From Desulfobacca sp. (GTDB lineage Bacteria > Desulfobacterota > Desulfobaccia > Desulfobaccales > Desulfobaccaceae): DNA of 32,754 nt. Positions 15,369 through 25,298 of the stretch are shown piece by piece. The stretch's first letter is position 1. The number at the start of each line of letters is the position of its first letter. The notes under the pieces are model-generated. The model was not told the origin of the DNA. It did not search any database and saw only the letters and a program-made list of their open reading frames with translations. The position numbers were made by a program, and so were the translations under genes. The stretch covers positions 1 to 32,754 of the forward strand of contig JAQVHY010000022.1 of NCBI GenBank assembly GCA_028695935.1, written 5' to 3'.

Positions 15369-16772
15369 TTATCGGGGTTTATAAAAACCAATAACGTATT
15401 CTTTATGCATGCGTTGTTGAATTTGTGAATCACGGTCAATGGTTAATCCAGCCGGAAGCATGCGGCGGTTTCGGTCTAGATTGCGTACCCCGATTTTGGG
15501 GACCTCAAACCCGAGGGTTTGTCCGATATCCGCCAGACAGCTTTGAATTTCGGTATCCCGGCCCCGCATAATAGAGCTGCCAACTACTACAATAGCGGCC
15601 TTGCCTGCTTTAAGAACCCGGAACATTTCTCGCAGGGTACGCGTCATTTCTGAGTAATAGCGGTGAAGCACTCGACCTTTTCTATGATCAAGTTTATACA
15701 TTTCATTTACTACTGTTTCCGTTGCGGCAGGCAATTCCTCAAAGCCCACGCCTTGAAGCACTTCCCCGCCAATATAATCCTTTCGTTTATTGCTAAGATC
15801 ATTTATGGCAAACCCCAACCAAGCTAAAGAGAACTTGTGCGAGCGCATATAGTCAATGGCATTAGCTGCATAGGGGGGCGAAGTAACGATTAGGTCAGCA
15901 GAAGCATCAGCAAATGGCAAACTTTGGGCGTCAGCGCAAAGTATTGTGGGGTTAAGCAGACGAAAATCGTTTTTAGGAAGGTTCTTCAAATTATTATGAA
16001 ATCTTTTATCAAATTCCTCCAATACGTTACGAAGCGGTTTAGTCAATAACTTTAATCGCCTTTTTGAAGTTTTTTGCACATTATTTCCTAAATAGATGAT
16101 CTCCCCATTTTTATTGATAACGGCCTTGGCAAGGTGAGGACGGGTGTGGGCTAAATCATAAGCTAACGAAACTCCTCCAGATTTAGTAATGATAATGGCA
16201 GAGAATACTACTTCAAAAAAATTCCTGATTGCGGAATCTGGTATCTGCCTGATTTCCTGAAGAAGAGCGAATAAATTGATCTGGGTTTCGGGGGCAAACC
16301 ATTTATTGATAAACTTCCTAGTTTCAGCGTCAAAAGTTCTCTCAAAGACAATTTTTAACTCTATTTGATTGTGATTTGCGACAAAATTCGCTTGATGTAG
16401 CATACCTTTTTCTAAACCATAAATCTGGTGCTTTTCCAAAGGGGTGACTTTAGCCTTGGCGATCTTCAATGCCAGAGGGTCAATATCCACTCCTACGCCA
16501 TGTCTACCATTAATGTATGCTTCTAAAACCGCAGTTCCTGAGCCCATCATCGGGTCGAGCACTAGATCTGCGGGGTTAGTCAACTCCAAGATGAACTTTC
16601 TAGGCAATTGGGGTGGAAATTTAGCTGGAAAAGCATGGAAATCATGACTGGCGTAATTGCTGTCGTGGCAATGGAAGTCTAACTCCTGGCTGAGTAGATA
16701 TACCAGTTTTTCGCGGTAGCTCAATTCGCGGTCACTATAGACTAATTGCTCTGACAAGGTTAACCGGCCCAC
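15369..16772 (-). CDS. Site-specific DNA methyltransferase (N4-cytosine/N6-adenine type)
   Basis: The 467 residues have an amino-methyltransferase core: HDFHAFPAKFPPQ then motif I DPMMGSGT (73-80), VGVDIDPL (motif II), and motif IV TSPPY (297-301). A region of about 200 residues lies between motifs I and IV, probably including the target-recognition domain. TSPPY favours N4-cytosine modification. The partner endonuclease is immediately downstream in the same direction, so this should protect its sites. The start is taken as GTG at 16772; the site before it is poor, and no ATG exists until about residue 124. A TTGACA lies about 70 bases upstream on the minus strand, without a good -10. The AT-richer composition suggests acquisition by transfer. 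Enzymes of the CCGG family known to me mostly pair with C5 methylases, so this pairing is unusual. Confidence 0.9.
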   Translation of the reverse strand: MGRLTLSEQLVYSDRELSYREKLVYLLSQELDFHCHDSNYASHDFHAFPAKFPPQLPRKFILELTNPADLVLDPMMGSGTAVLEAYINGRHGVGVDIDPLALKIAKAKVTPLEKHQIYGLEKGMLHQANFVANHNQIELKIVFERTFDAETRKFINKWFAPETQINLFALLQEIRQIPDSAIRNFFEVVFSAIIITKSGGVSLAYDLAHTRPHLAKAVINKNGEIIYLGNNVQKTSKRRLKLLTKPLRNVLEEFDKRFHNNLKNLPKNDFRLLNPTILCADAQSLPFADASADLIVTSPPYAANAIDYMRSHKFSLAWLGFAINDLSNKRKDYIGGEVLQGVGFEELPAATETVVNEMYKLDHRKGRVLHRYYSEMTRTLREMFRVLKAGKAAIVVVGSSIMRGRDTEIQSCLADIGQTLGFEVPKIGVRNLDRNRRMLPAGLTIDRDSQIQQRMHKEYVIGFYKPR

Positions 16773-17115
16773 TGATTTGGAAGATTAAAAAAACTCTCTT
16801 GGTCAAGATAATCGTATTCTTAACACTTTCTTTTTTATTTTGTCAATTTTGGAATTTTCTCTAATTTGAAATTACGCACCTTAAGGGTTTTAATGGCGCT
16901 CAGGTTTTTTTGCCCAGGTGTGAGTATATGGCAATAATATCTACTCACTAATTGGTTTTCCCACTAATCTTGGCTTTTCTGGTTTGCTTGGCGTCCATGG
17001 GAAGATATATTTAGATATCCAGTTTTTTCAAGATCGAGCTGGAATTGGAGTCTGACGACCTGTAGTCCAGGTGGATTAGCAAGCCCCTCGCAATAACCTT
17101 TAGTTGGAGATGATC
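16773..17115. other. AT-rich gap between R-M cassette and pyrF
   Basis: No gene is seen in these 343 bases. They contain the inverted repeat GTGAGTA (16920-16926) and TACTCAC (16942-16948) and the promoter-like sequences for the two divergent transcripts. The stretch could be one flank of the inserted restriction-modification cassette. Confidence 0.5.
16984..17011 (+). promoter_or_regulatory. Possible pyrF promoter
   Basis: TTGCTT (16984-16989), 16-base spacer, TATATT (17006-17011). The -10 has five of six consensus bases but the -35 is weak. It would give a leader of about 100 bases. Confidence 0.35.
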
Positions 17116-17832
17116 ATGGAGCCCAAGGATCGTTTGATATTTCCTTTGGATGTATCAAGCCGGGAAGCGGCTTTAGGTTGGATTGAGCAGCTTCAGGGCC
17201 AGGTAGGGCTGTTTAAGGTGGGGCTGGAGCTGTTTGTCGCTGAAGGTCTGCCGTTTTTAAACACTATCGCCGAAATACTGCCCGGCGGCTATTTCCTGGA
17301 TCTGAAATTTAACGATATCCCCGCCACTTTGAAGGCCGCGCAGCACCGGTTATTCAAAAATGTGACGTTCTTCACGGTGCACTGCGATCAGGGTCAGCAA
17401 ATGCTGCGGCAGACCGTGGCCGCCCTCCAGAACCGGGTCAAGTTCCTGGCCGTCACGGTGCTCACCAGTCTTTCCAGTGATGATCTGTTGGCGCTGGGAT
17501 ACGATCGCCGCTATGCCTTAAACCCCACGGAACTGGTGCTGTTGCGGGCCCGGTTTGCCCAAGCGGCCGGCTGCCGCGGGGTAATCTGTTCCGGCCGGGA
17601 GGTCAAGGCCGTTAAGGAGCGGTTCGGCCCGGATTTTCTGGCCATCTGCCCCGGGATCCGCCCGGCCTGGAGCGTGGTGGCGGCTGACGATCAGAAGCGG
17701 GTGGTCACCCCCTACGAAGCAATCCAGGCCGGGGCCGATTATATTGTGGTGGGGAGACCCATACGCCGAGCGGCTAATCCGGTTGAGGCGGCAAAGCGGG
17801 TGGTTGAGGAGATCGAACGGGCCTGCCCTTAA
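17116..17832 (+). CDS. pyrF: Orotidine 5'-phosphate decarboxylase
   Basis: OMP decarboxylase makes UMP in the last step of de novo pyrimidine synthesis. The 238 residues form a TIM barrel with RLIFPLDVSS, KVGLELF, the catalytic DLKFNDIP (Asp62, Lys64, Asp67), TVLTSLS and ICPGIRP, and near the end VVGRPI that binds phosphate. Three starts are possible (TTG 17104, ATG 17110, ATG 17116). ATG 17116 is preferred because GGAG lies six bases before it and it gives the usual N-terminus. The gene stands alone, between the restriction cassette and a small regulator on the other strand. Confidence 0.96.
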   Translation: MEPKDRLIFPLDVSSREAALGWIEQLQGQVGLFKVGLELFVAEGLPFLNTIAEILPGGYFLDLKFNDIPATLKAAQHRLFKNVTFFTVHCDQGQQMLRQTVAALQNRVKFLAVTVLTSLSSDDLLALGYDRRYALNPTELVLLRARFAQAAGCRGVICSGREVKAVKERFGPDFLAICPGIRPAWSVVAADDQKRVVTPYEAIQAGADYIVVGRPIRRAANPVEAAKRVVEEIERACP

Positions 17833-17833
17833 G

Positions 17834-17851
17834 AAACCGACTTTTCGGTTT
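17834..17851. terminator. Hairpin directly after pyrF
   Basis: AAACCGA (17834-17840) and TCGGTTT (17845-17851) form a perfect seven-base stem with a four-base loop one base after the pyrF stop. There is no clear T tract on the plus side, so it is a weak terminator or an mRNA-end stabiliser. Confidence 0.4.
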
Positions 17852-17894
17852 AAAAGTTAAAGTATTACAATCGCTTAACCTTCTAATGGGTTGG

Positions 17895-17920
17895 CTTGGG
17901 AACAAAAACCGGTTGCCAAG
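17895..17920. repeat. Inverted repeat related to the 1.6-1.8 kb cluster
   Basis: CTTGGGAAC (17895-17903) and GTTGCCAAG (17912-17920) are complementary except for one central position. The arms use the same words as the palindromes at 1588-1612 and 1730-1750, but in inverted arrangement. Confidence 0.45.
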
Positions 17921-17956
17921 TTCCAGAAGTGCGAAATTAAAATTACCGATTTATTC

Positions 17957-18184
17957 CTAAGCCGGTAAAACACTTTCCTCATAGGCCTGGTATTCCAGCA
18001 GGTCTTTTATCCCGCAATCGAAATACTGGCACAGGCGGTCGAGATGCTCCCGGCGCACCTGGTGCCATTGATTCTCCGCCAGGCGAACCAGGACGTCTTT
18101 GGTGATTTCGGTTTCTTTGGCCAATCGTCCAAAATCCAGAATCTGATGTTTTTCCATCAACTCACGGAGCCGGCAGATAATCAT
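17957..18184 (-). CDS. Small Xre/Cro-type helix-turn-helix regulator
   Basis: The 75-residue protein is one short HTH domain: MIICRLRELMEKHQI, then LAKETEITKDVLVRLAENQ (HTH), then LDRLCQYFDCGIKDLLEY, as in the YozG-like family. Such proteins are single-domain DNA binders, often in toxin-antitoxin or phage contexts. No partner gene is adjacent, so the target is unknown. The canonical two-part HTH looks intact. ATG at 18184 has AGGAGG six bases before it, an excellent site. A GC-rich hairpin lies about 30 bases upstream. Confidence 0.85.
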   Translation of the reverse strand: MIICRLRELMEKHQILDFGRLAKETEITKDVLVRLAENQWHQVRREHLDRLCQYFDCGIKDLLEYQAYEESVLPA

Positions 18185-18212
18185 GGCAGCCTCCTGGGGG
18201 TTTGCTGAGGCA

Positions 18213-18235
18213 GGGGCGACCCGGCGGGTCGTCCC
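18213..18235. repeat. GC-rich palindromic repeat
   Basis: GGGGCGACCC (18213-18222) and GGGTCGTCCC (18226-18235) pair over ten bases with one G-T, followed by TACGGGG. The form GGGCGACCCGGCGGGTCG is a common dispersed intergenic repeat. It lies upstream of the small regulator. Confidence 0.5.
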
Positions 18236-18332
18236 TACGGGGAGGTATTCTATCAGATGCCCTTTTTTACTTGCAATTGATAACTATCCCTTTTGTCGTT
18301 ATCCCATTTTTTAACCAATTTTCTGACTGCCG

Positions 18333-18953
18333 TCAACTTAACAACAGGGCCGCCAGAAAGCGAAAGATCGGCATGATGATAAAATTTAGCACCCCGGTAT
18401 AGAGGAGGATCAGAATGATAATAAATCCCACCGGTTCCAGTTGAGCATAGTAGCGGTCCAGGGGATGGGGCAACAGGTGCAGGAGCACATGGGAACCATC
18501 GAGAGGAGGAATGGGGATAAGATTGAACAGAAAGAGGAAGATATTGATAATACAACCATAATAGCACAAATAAACCAGCCCCGGATTGTTACCGGCCAGG
18601 CGCAGCACCAGCGCAAAGATCACCGCTAACAGAATGTTGCTCAGCGGCCCGGCAATGCTGACGGTGATTTCTCCCTGACGATAGTTGCGATAATTGAGTG
18701 GATTAACCGGCACCGGTTTGGCCCAGCCGAACAGGATCCCGGCATGGCTGAGCAGCAGAATCGCCGGGACCAGGATAGTGCCGATGGGATCGATATGCAC
18801 TATCGGATTGAAACTCAAGCGGCCATAGATCTTGGCCGTCGGGTCGCCATTGAGCAGAGCCACATAGCCATGCGCCACCTCATGGACGATGACTGAAAAG
18901 AATAACACTACCACCATCAGGGCGATGTCGATGGCGGTTTTCATCTCCAGCAT
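18333..18953 (-). CDS. Site-2-protease-like M50 metallopeptidase (membrane)
   Basis: M50-family integral-membrane zinc proteases cut substrates inside or near the membrane. The 206 residues have at least four hydrophobic segments. The zinc motif HEVAH (24-28) lies in the first, and the second metal-ligand loop PPLDG (Asp151) lies after FLFLFNLIP. There is no PDZ domain, so this is the short rhomboid-like group (YwhC/SpoIVFB-type), not RseP. The substrate is unknown. ATG at 18953 follows the phosphohexomutase stop by six bases, so they share a transcript. The more internal ATG at 18944 is possible too. Confidence 0.88.
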   Translation of the reverse strand: MLEMKTAIDIALMVVVLFFSVIVHEVAHGYVALLNGDPTAKIYGRLSFNPIVHIDPIGTILVPAILLLSHAGILFGWAKPVPVNPLNYRNYRQGEITVSIAGPLSNILLAVIFALVLRLAGNNPGLVYLCYYGCIINIFLFLFNLIPIPPLDGSHVLLHLLPHPLDRYYAQLEPVGFIIILILLYTGVLNFIIMPIFRFLAALLLS

Positions 18954-18959
18954 GGGGGC

Positions 18960-20381
18960 TTAGACCTCTTGAGCCAGGGCTTCACCGGCCCGTCGTAACT
19001 TCTCTAAGGCCTCAGGACTGTGGGCTTCGAGGTAGAGGCGCACCACCGGTTCGGTGCCCGAGGGCCGCAGGCACAGCCAACTGCCATCCTCGAGGATATA
19101 TTTATGGCCATCGATGGTCACATGCTGGGCCACGGCCAGCCCGGCGATTTGGGCCGGCGGGGTGGGCAGGCGAGCCAGTAAACGTTCTTTGGCTTCGTTG
19201 GTTAACCGCAGGTTGATCCGCCGGGTGTAGACCGGGCCGCCGACCCGAGCAAACAGTTGGTCCCGCAACTGCGGCAGGTCCTGGCCTTTGCGGGCCACCA
19301 TTTCGGCCACCAACAGATCGGCCAGGATACCATCTTTCTCGGGTAGATGGCCTTTCATCGAAAACCCTTCGCTCTCTTCGCCGACCATAACAACCTGGTT
19401 TTTAAGGATAAAATCACCTAGGTGTTTGAAGCCCACCGGCGTTTCATATACCGGCAGGCCATGGTAGGCGGCCACCCGGTCGATGAGGTGGGTGGTGGAG
19501 ACGCTGCGGGCCACGCCATCTTTCCAGCCCCGCGTTTCTACCAGATAATCCAGTAATAACGCCAGGATCTCGTTAGCTTCATGGTAATCTCCCTGACCAT
19601 CGACAACCCCGAAGCGGTCGGCATCGCCATCCACCGCCAGCCCCAGGTTAGCGCCGCTAGCCTTAACCCGTTCCTGCAACTCGGCCAGGATGACTTCCGA
19701 AGGCTCGGGTTGATGGCCGCCAAAATAAGGGTCCCGCTGATCGTGCACCGTTTCTACGGTGACCCCGGCGTCTCGCAAAAACCGATCCAGATAGCCGCGG
19801 CCGGTGCCATAGATCGGGTCCACCACCACTTTGAGTCCGGCTTTTTTGAGTAAACCGATATCTACCTTGGTAGCCAGATCCCGGAAATAGTCTTCCCGGG
19901 GGTCAATATCGGTGACCAGCCCCTGGGATCGAACTTCGGCCAGTGGCAAGGTCTTGATATCCTTGTAGGTTATCCCCTGGATGGCGGCTTCGATGGCATT
20001 GGTGACCGGGGTGGGGGCCGGCCCGCCCCAGGCCGGTGAAAACTTGAGGCCATTATAAGGAGCCGGATTATGGCTGGCGGTGAAATTAATGCCGCCATCC
20101 CGATGCCCGTGAATAATGGCAAAGGTCACGACTGGGGTCGGCACATCCCGAGTGGTCAGGAAGCTGGCCACGCCATTGGCGGCCATAACCTCCACCGCGG
20201 CCGCGGCAAAGCTCTCGGACAAAAAGCGAGTATCATAACCGACAATCACTCCCTGGGACCCCAGACCTTCCTGTTGTAAATAATTAGCAATGGCCTGACA
20301 GACCAGACGGACATTGGCAAAGGTAAAATCCTCGGCCAGAAGTCCGCGCCAGCCCGAGGTTCCGAATTTAATCGCGGTCAT
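18960..20381 (-). CDS. Phosphoglucomutase/phosphomannomutase family protein
   Basis: Alpha-D-phosphohexomutases move phosphate between C1 and C6 of hexose phosphates through a phosphoserine. The 473 residues show FGTSGWRG at the N-terminus, the catalytic serine in TASHNPAPYNG (Ser103), the Mg loop DGDADRFG (251-256), GEESEGFS in the sugar-binding spot (GEESGG in the usual form) and RPSGTEPVVRLYLEA that binds phosphate. Glucose versus mannose preference cannot be decided from this. An upstream in-frame extension of 31 residues is not conserved; ATG at 20381 follows AAGGAGG by six bases and gives the expected start. It is first of a pair with the M50 protease. Confidence 0.93.
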   Translation of the reverse strand: MTAIKFGTSGWRGLLAEDFTFANVRLVCQAIANYLQQEGLGSQGVIVGYDTRFLSESFAAAAVEVMAANGVASFLTTRDVPTPVVTFAIIHGHRDGGINFTASHNPAPYNGLKFSPAWGGPAPTPVTNAIEAAIQGITYKDIKTLPLAEVRSQGLVTDIDPREDYFRDLATKVDIGLLKKAGLKVVVDPIYGTGRGYLDRFLRDAGVTVETVHDQRDPYFGGHQPEPSEVILAELQERVKASGANLGLAVDGDADRFGVVDGQGDYHEANEILALLLDYLVETRGWKDGVARSVSTTHLIDRVAAYHGLPVYETPVGFKHLGDFILKNQVVMVGEESEGFSMKGHLPEKDGILADLLVAEMVARKGQDLPQLRDQLFARVGGPVYTRRINLRLTNEAKERLLARLPTPPAQIAGLAVAQHVTIDGHKYILEDGSWLCLRPSGTEPVVRLYLEAHSPEALEKLRRAGEALAQEV

Positions 20382-20433
20382 ACTTCCTCCTTGGCGAGCC
20401 GAGCGCTGGGCAGGGCCAGATCTGGTAACACCC

Positions 20434-21183
20434 TTAGACCCGATAATCCATGACCGGTGAAAAGACTTCTTCACCGTTCAGCCAGCGCTGTATCAGGTTG
20501 GCCAGATTATTCTGGAGCAGAAGATTAACGCCCCCGGCCAGGTCCATATAACCGGATTCCAGGCCCAGGGCCTTGGTCCCCTGCAAAAGCCCATGATGGA
20601 TATCCACCGCGATCTTTTGCCGGTGGATATAGCCGCCGATGCCCGCCAACGGGTCGCCGTGGGCCAGGCCGATTTCACATTGCTCCGCCCGCTTTGAGCT
20701 CCAGGCCCGGCAGCCCATGGGCCGGACGGCATAAATAGTGCAAAGGTTATCCTGTAAAAATGCACACTTTAGTTGCGGTCGGATCTGCACTATGGCTTCC
20801 AGGTCCTTCCCGGCAATGAGCTCTAAGTTTTTTTGCGCTTTGGCGGCCAGCGCCTGCCGCTGCCGCTCACTGAAGTGCTTTTCCAGGAAATCACCGATCA
20901 GGACCGCCTCGGGGGGAGAGATCAAGACCTGGTGATAACAACAGAAACAACAACCGGCTTTACAGGCCACCGGCGGGAGTAGGTCGCCGAGTTCATGTTC
21001 AACTCGCGCGATAACCTGAGCCGCCAACCGGTGTGCCTGGGGAGCCAATTCCAGAGCCTTAGCCCTGGTTTTGCTGGCCCCCAAGGTCACCACTACGGTA
21101 TTTTCTTCGATCCCGCGCAGATCACTGTGAAGACCGATTTCCGAAAGACCATCCCAAGATTCGCCATCCTCCGCAGTGGTCAA
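20434..21183 (-). CDS. YkgJ-family cysteine-cluster protein
   Basis: The 249 residues contain the paired cysteine motifs of this family, CKAGCCFCC near residue 80 and a second group CAFLQDNLC-TIYAVRPMGCRAW, thought to bind zinc or an Fe-S cluster. The function is not established. The flanking parts are not recognised. The only reasonable start is TTG at 21183, with AAGGA nine bases before it; no ATG occurs before the second cysteine cluster. A 52-base gap separates it from the phosphohexomutase, so it may lead that operon. Confidence 0.8.
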   Translation of the reverse strand: MTTAEDGESWDGLSEIGLHSDLRGIEENTVVVTLGASKTRAKALELAPQAHRLAAQVIARVEHELGDLLPPVACKAGCCFCCYHQVLISPPEAVLIGDFLEKHFSERQRQALAAKAQKNLELIAGKDLEAIVQIRPQLKCAFLQDNLCTIYAVRPMGCRAWSSKRAEQCEIGLAHGDPLAGIGGYIHRQKIAVDIHHGLLQGTKALGLESGYMDLAGGVNLLLQNNLANLIQRWLNGEEVFSPVMDYRV

Positions 21184-21312
21184 TTTTTATCGTCCTTATG
21201 TTTTGGATTGGCTAGATTTATCTGGAAACCCATTGTTCTCCTCCCCCTTGATGGAGGATGGTCAGTGTTAAGTTGAGAAGTATTATATGATCTTATTATA
21301 TTAACACTTACG

Positions 21313-21360
21313 CCCCCTCCCCCCAACCCCCTCCCACCAGGGGCGGGGGAGTTTTCGGAT
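21313..21360. repeat. C-rich/G-rich inverted repeat, copy 1
   Basis: CCCCCTCCCCCCAACCCC (21313-21330) is followed by ACCAGGGG and GGGGGAGTTTT. The same words occur at 29085-29129 (copy 2). The C-rich left part and G-rich right part can form a hairpin. It sits in the gap between the YkgJ-like gene and ahcY and contains no gene. Confidence 0.65.
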
Positions 21361-21400
21361 GAAGACTAGCTAACCATTGGGTAGTCAAACACTGGGCAAC

Positions 21401-22657
21401 TTATGTCCCCAGATCGAAAGAGGCCAGATATTTTTCCTGTTCCGGGGTCAGGGTGTCGATCTCGATCCCCAGGGCCGCCAGTTTGAGCCGGGCAATCTCC
21501 CTATCAATCTCCACCGGTACCGAATAGACCCGCTTTTCAAACTTTTGGTGATTCTTAAAGATATATTCAGCGGAAAGGGCCTGATTGGCAAAGCTCATGT
21601 CCATCACCGTAGAGGGATGACCTTCCGCCGCGGCCAGGTTGACCAGACGGCCTTCACCCAGGAGATTGACCCGCTTGCCATTGGTCAGGGTGTACTCCTC
21701 GACAAAATCACGGATGCGCCGGACACCGGTAGAGACCGCTTTGAGACCGGGCAGGTCCAGCTCCACATTAAAATGCCCGGAATTACAAACGATAGCGCCA
21801 TCCTTCATAGTCAGATAATGTTCCCGGCGGATGACATTGATGTCCCCGGTCAAGGTGCAAAAAATATCCCCGACCTGGGCGGCAGCCGCGATCGGCAAGA
21901 CCTGATAGCCATCCATCACTGCTTCCAAGGCCCGCAAGGGTTCAACTTCACAGATAATCACCCGCGCCCCCATGCCGCGGGCCCGCATGGCTACTCCGCG
22001 GCCACACCAGCCATATCCGGAGACCACAAAGACACTGCCCGACATCAGGCGGTTGGTGGCCCGCAGGATGCCGTCGATGGTGCTCTGGCCGGTGCCATAG
22101 CGGTTATCGAACATGAATTTGCTCTGGGCATCGTTAACCGCGATCATGGGATAGTTCAACACCCCTTGGGCCGCCATGGCCTTGAGGCGAATAACCCCGG
22201 TGGTGGTCTCTTCGGTGCCGCCCAGAATGCCCGGCAGGAGTTCCTGGCGCTTGCTGTGGGCGCTGAATACCAGATCAGCCCCGTCATCCATGGTGATCAT
22301 CGGTTTAAGGTCAAGGGCGGCATGGATATGTTTATAGTAGGTTTCACTGTCTTCACCTTTAATGGCGAAGGTGGGGACTTCTTCAAATTTGGCCAGAAAG
22401 GCGGCCACGTCATCCTGGGTACTCAAGGGATTAGAAGCACACAGACGGAGCTCGGCACCGCCCGCCTTCAGGGTAGTCATCAGCACTGCGGTTTCGGTGG
22501 TGACATGCAAACACGCGGCCAGACGCAGGCCCTGTAAAGGTTTTTCTTTTGCAAAGCGTGCCGCAATCGCACTGAGTACCGGCATATCCTGGCGCGCCCA
22601 TTCGACCCTGAGCTTACCCTTCTCGGCTAGAGATAAGTCCTTGACATCATAATCCAT
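21401..22657 (-). CDS. ahcY: S-adenosylhomocysteine hydrolase (short form)
   Basis: AhcY splits SAH to homocysteine and adenosine and so relieves product inhibition of methyltransferases. The 418 residues carry the family marks: [12 protein letters not shown], the NAD loop [26 protein letters not shown] and NSGHFNVE. It lacks the extra insertion and the usual C-terminal HYRY; instead it ends SFDLGT. That is the short type known from archaea and thermophiles. ATG at 22657 has GAGG seven bases upstream. It lies directly after metK on the same strand, but a terminator-like hairpin is between them, so expression may be partly separate. Confidence 0.95.
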   Translation of the reverse strand: MDYDVKDLSLAEKGKLRVEWARQDMPVLSAIAARFAKEKPLQGLRLAACLHVTTETAVLMTTLKAGGAELRLCASNPLSTQDDVAAFLAKFEEVPTFAIKGEDSETYYKHIHAALDLKPMITMDDGADLVFSAHSKRQELLPGILGGTEETTTGVIRLKAMAAQGVLNYPMIAVNDAQSKFMFDNRYGTGQSTIDGILRATNRLMSGSVFVVSGYGWCGRGVAMRARGMGARVIICEVEPLRALEAVMDGYQVLPIAAAAQVGDIFCTLTGDINVIRREHYLTMKDGAIVCNSGHFNVELDLPGLKAVSTGVRRIRDFVEEYTLTNGKRVNLLGEGRLVNLAAAEGHPSTVMDMSFANQALSAEYIFKNHQKFEKRVYSVPVEIDREIARLKLAALGIEIDTLTPEQEKYLASFDLGT

Positions 22658-22693
22658 ATTTATACCTCATAATATAACGTAAAGAAATTTCAT

Positions 22694-22728
22694 AAAAATG
22701 GCGGGGTATGCCTCAGCTCTGCCCCGCC
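22694..22728 (-). terminator. Terminator-like hairpin between metK and ahcY
   Basis: On the minus strand GGCGGGG and CCCCGCC form a seven-base GC stem around a 15-base loop, followed by ATTTTT. It would end or reduce transcripts coming from metK before ahcY. The loop carries GAGG, but no known SAH-riboswitch motif was found. Confidence 0.55.
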
Positions 22729-22750
22729 GGAAGCTAGAATCGACTGCAAC

Positions 22751-23917
<1,167 letters not shown>

Positions 23918-23960
23918 AAATTAAGCTCCTTGTCTCCAAAATAACCCGTTTAAACTATTA

Positions 23961-23988
23961 ATTATAACAAAAATTTCTATGAACCCAA
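23961..23988 (-). promoter_or_regulatory. Likely metK promoter
   Basis: On the minus strand TTGGGT (23988-23983), a 16-base spacer and a perfect TATAAT (23966-23961). It lies in the panD-metK gap. No SAM-riboswitch motif was seen in the 43-base stretch from here to metK. Confidence 0.5.
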
Positions 23989-23996
23989 AGAAATAA

Positions 23997-24374
23997 TTAA
24001 ACAGACAAGGAGCTGGTGGGAAAAGGCATCCGGGCCTGATTATGGGCATCCACAAAGATGATTTGGGGTTGGTATTGCTGAAGTTGGGCCTCGGCATAGG
24101 TGGCATAAGTAGTAATAATAATTAGGTCTCCGACCGCACCCTTGCGGGCCGCAGCGCCATTCAGGCAAATTATGCCACTACCCGCCTCGCCCTCCAAGGC
24201 ATAAGTTTGAAATCGTTCGCCATTGTTAATGTTATAGACATGGACCATTTCGTAGGGCAGGATATTGGCCAGTTGCATCAGGCGGCAATCAATGGTCAGC
24301 GAACCTTCATATTGCAGATCGGACTCGGTAACCGTAGCCCGGTGAATTTTGGATTTGAGCATGGTGCGCATCAT
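23997..24374 (-). CDS. panD: Aspartate 1-decarboxylase
   Basis: PanD makes beta-alanine from aspartate for pantothenate. It is made as a proenzyme that cuts itself at Gly24-Ser25 to form the pyruvoyl group; YEGSLTID is visible at exactly this position when counted from the first ATG. Length is 125 residues. The start ATG overlaps the panC stop in an ATGA overlap (24371-24374), which implies translational coupling. Confidence 0.97.
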   Translation of the reverse strand: MMRTMLKSKIHRATVTESDLQYEGSLTIDCRLMQLANILPYEMVHVYNINNGERFQTYALEGEAGSGIICLNGAAARKGAVGDLIIITTYATYAEAQLQQYQPQIIFVDAHNQARMPFPTSSLSV

Positions 24375-25225
24375 GATCTGGATTCCTCTAATAGAAAATT
24401 ATCAATTAAACGGGTCGGACCGATCCGTACAGCTAGGGCCAAACGAGCAGCGCCTCTTACCCTGTCAACTTCGGCTAAAGTCGATGGATCCACCAGCGCC
24501 ACGTAATCAATAATGGTTTCCGGGCTATGATTAAGCAACTGCTGCACCACGGCCATAATTCGCTCCCGGGCCACCTGCCCGCCGGCGACCAGCTTCTGGG
24601 CCGCCTGCCCCGCCCGGTACAGGCAGAGGGCGGTTTGGCGTTCGGTCGGATTCAGGTAGAGGTTGCGGGAACTCATGGCCAAGCCGTCCGCTTCCCGGAC
24701 AATGGGACGGCCCACTACCGCCAGGGGCAGATTAAGATCAACGACCATCCGTTGGATAGTTATTAATTGTTGATAGTCTTTTTCGCCAAAAACCGCGATC
24801 TGGGGCTGGACCAGATTGAATAATTTAAGGACCACGGTGGTAACCCCCCGAAAATGCGTCGGCCGACACGCGCCGCACAATCCTTGGGTTACCTCTTCGA
24901 CGGTCACATAAGTCTGATAGCCGGGCGGGTACATGGACTCAGGCTCAGGGGCAAATAGTACATCCACCCCCACCTGTTGGGCCAATTCGCAGTCCCGATC
25001 AAAATCCCGGGGATATCGGGCTAAATCTTCCTGGGGGCCGAATTGGGTGGGATTGACAAACAGACTGACCACCAGACAATCCCCCACCCGACGGCCATAC
25101 TCCATCAGGCTCAGATGTCCCTGATGAAAAAACCCCATGGTCGGCACCAGCACAATCCGCTGGCCCGCGGCCCGCCACTTCAGGGCCTGATCCTGCATGT
25201 CCTGGGGATTTCGGATGATCTCCAC
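24371..25225 (-). CDS. panC: Pantothenate synthetase (pantoate-beta-alanine ligase)
   Basis: PanC joins pantoate and beta-alanine through a pantoyl-adenylate. The 284 residues show [15 protein letters not shown] (HIGH-like HQGH, 34-37), [27 protein letters not shown] and MSSRNLYL (KMSKS-like). A TTG at 25231 is in frame, but GTG at 25225 has AAGG seven bases before it and gives the standard N-terminus MEIIR. panD follows with an ATGA overlap, so panC and panD share a transcript. It is preceded by a hairpin leader (25244-25298). Confidence 0.96.
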   Translation of the reverse strand: MEIIRNPQDMQDQALKWRAAGQRIVLVPTMGFFHQGHLSLMEYGRRVGDCLVVSLFVNPTQFGPQEDLARYPRDFDRDCELAQQVGVDVLFAPEPESMYPPGYQTYVTVEEVTQGLCGACRPTHFRGVTTVVLKLFNLVQPQIAVFGEKDYQQLITIQRMVVDLNLPLAVVGRPIVREADGLAMSSRNLYLNPTERQTALCLYRAGQAAQKLVAGGQVARERIMAVVQQLLNHSPETIIDYVALVDPSTLAEVDRVRGAARLALAVRIGPTRLIDNFLLEESRS

Positions 25226-25243
25226 TGCCAAACCTTAATTGAC

Positions 25244-25298
25244 AAAAAAAAACTCCAGACCTTACCGCTGGAGCTTTTACTCCTCCTGCCTTCCAGCG
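25244..25298 (-). promoter_or_regulatory. Attenuator-like leader of panCD
   Basis: Read on the minus strand, AGCTCCAG (25275-25268) and CTGGAGTT (25258-25251) form an eight-base stem followed by nine T, ending 19 bases before panC: a terminator. Just upstream, CGCTGGA (25298-25292) is perfectly complementary to TCCAGCG (25272-25266), which includes the 5' arm of that terminator. Both pairings cannot exist together. This is the layout of a riboswitch or attenuator expression platform. A pan RNA motif is known upstream of pan genes in some Deltaproteobacteria; membership is not shown here. Confidence 0.6.

Noticed and set aside
21377-22537. 386-codon plus-strand reading frame opposite ahcY
   Set aside because: It lies fully antisense to a clearly conserved gene and has Gly/His/Gln-rich shadow composition.
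22658-22750. SAH riboswitch before ahcY
   Set aside because: The GAGCGCTGC and GGCTC elements of the known motif were not seen; only a terminator-like hairpin is present.
23918-23996. SAM riboswitch before metK
   Set aside because: The gap is too short after the promoter, and no SAM-I/II hallmark was seen.
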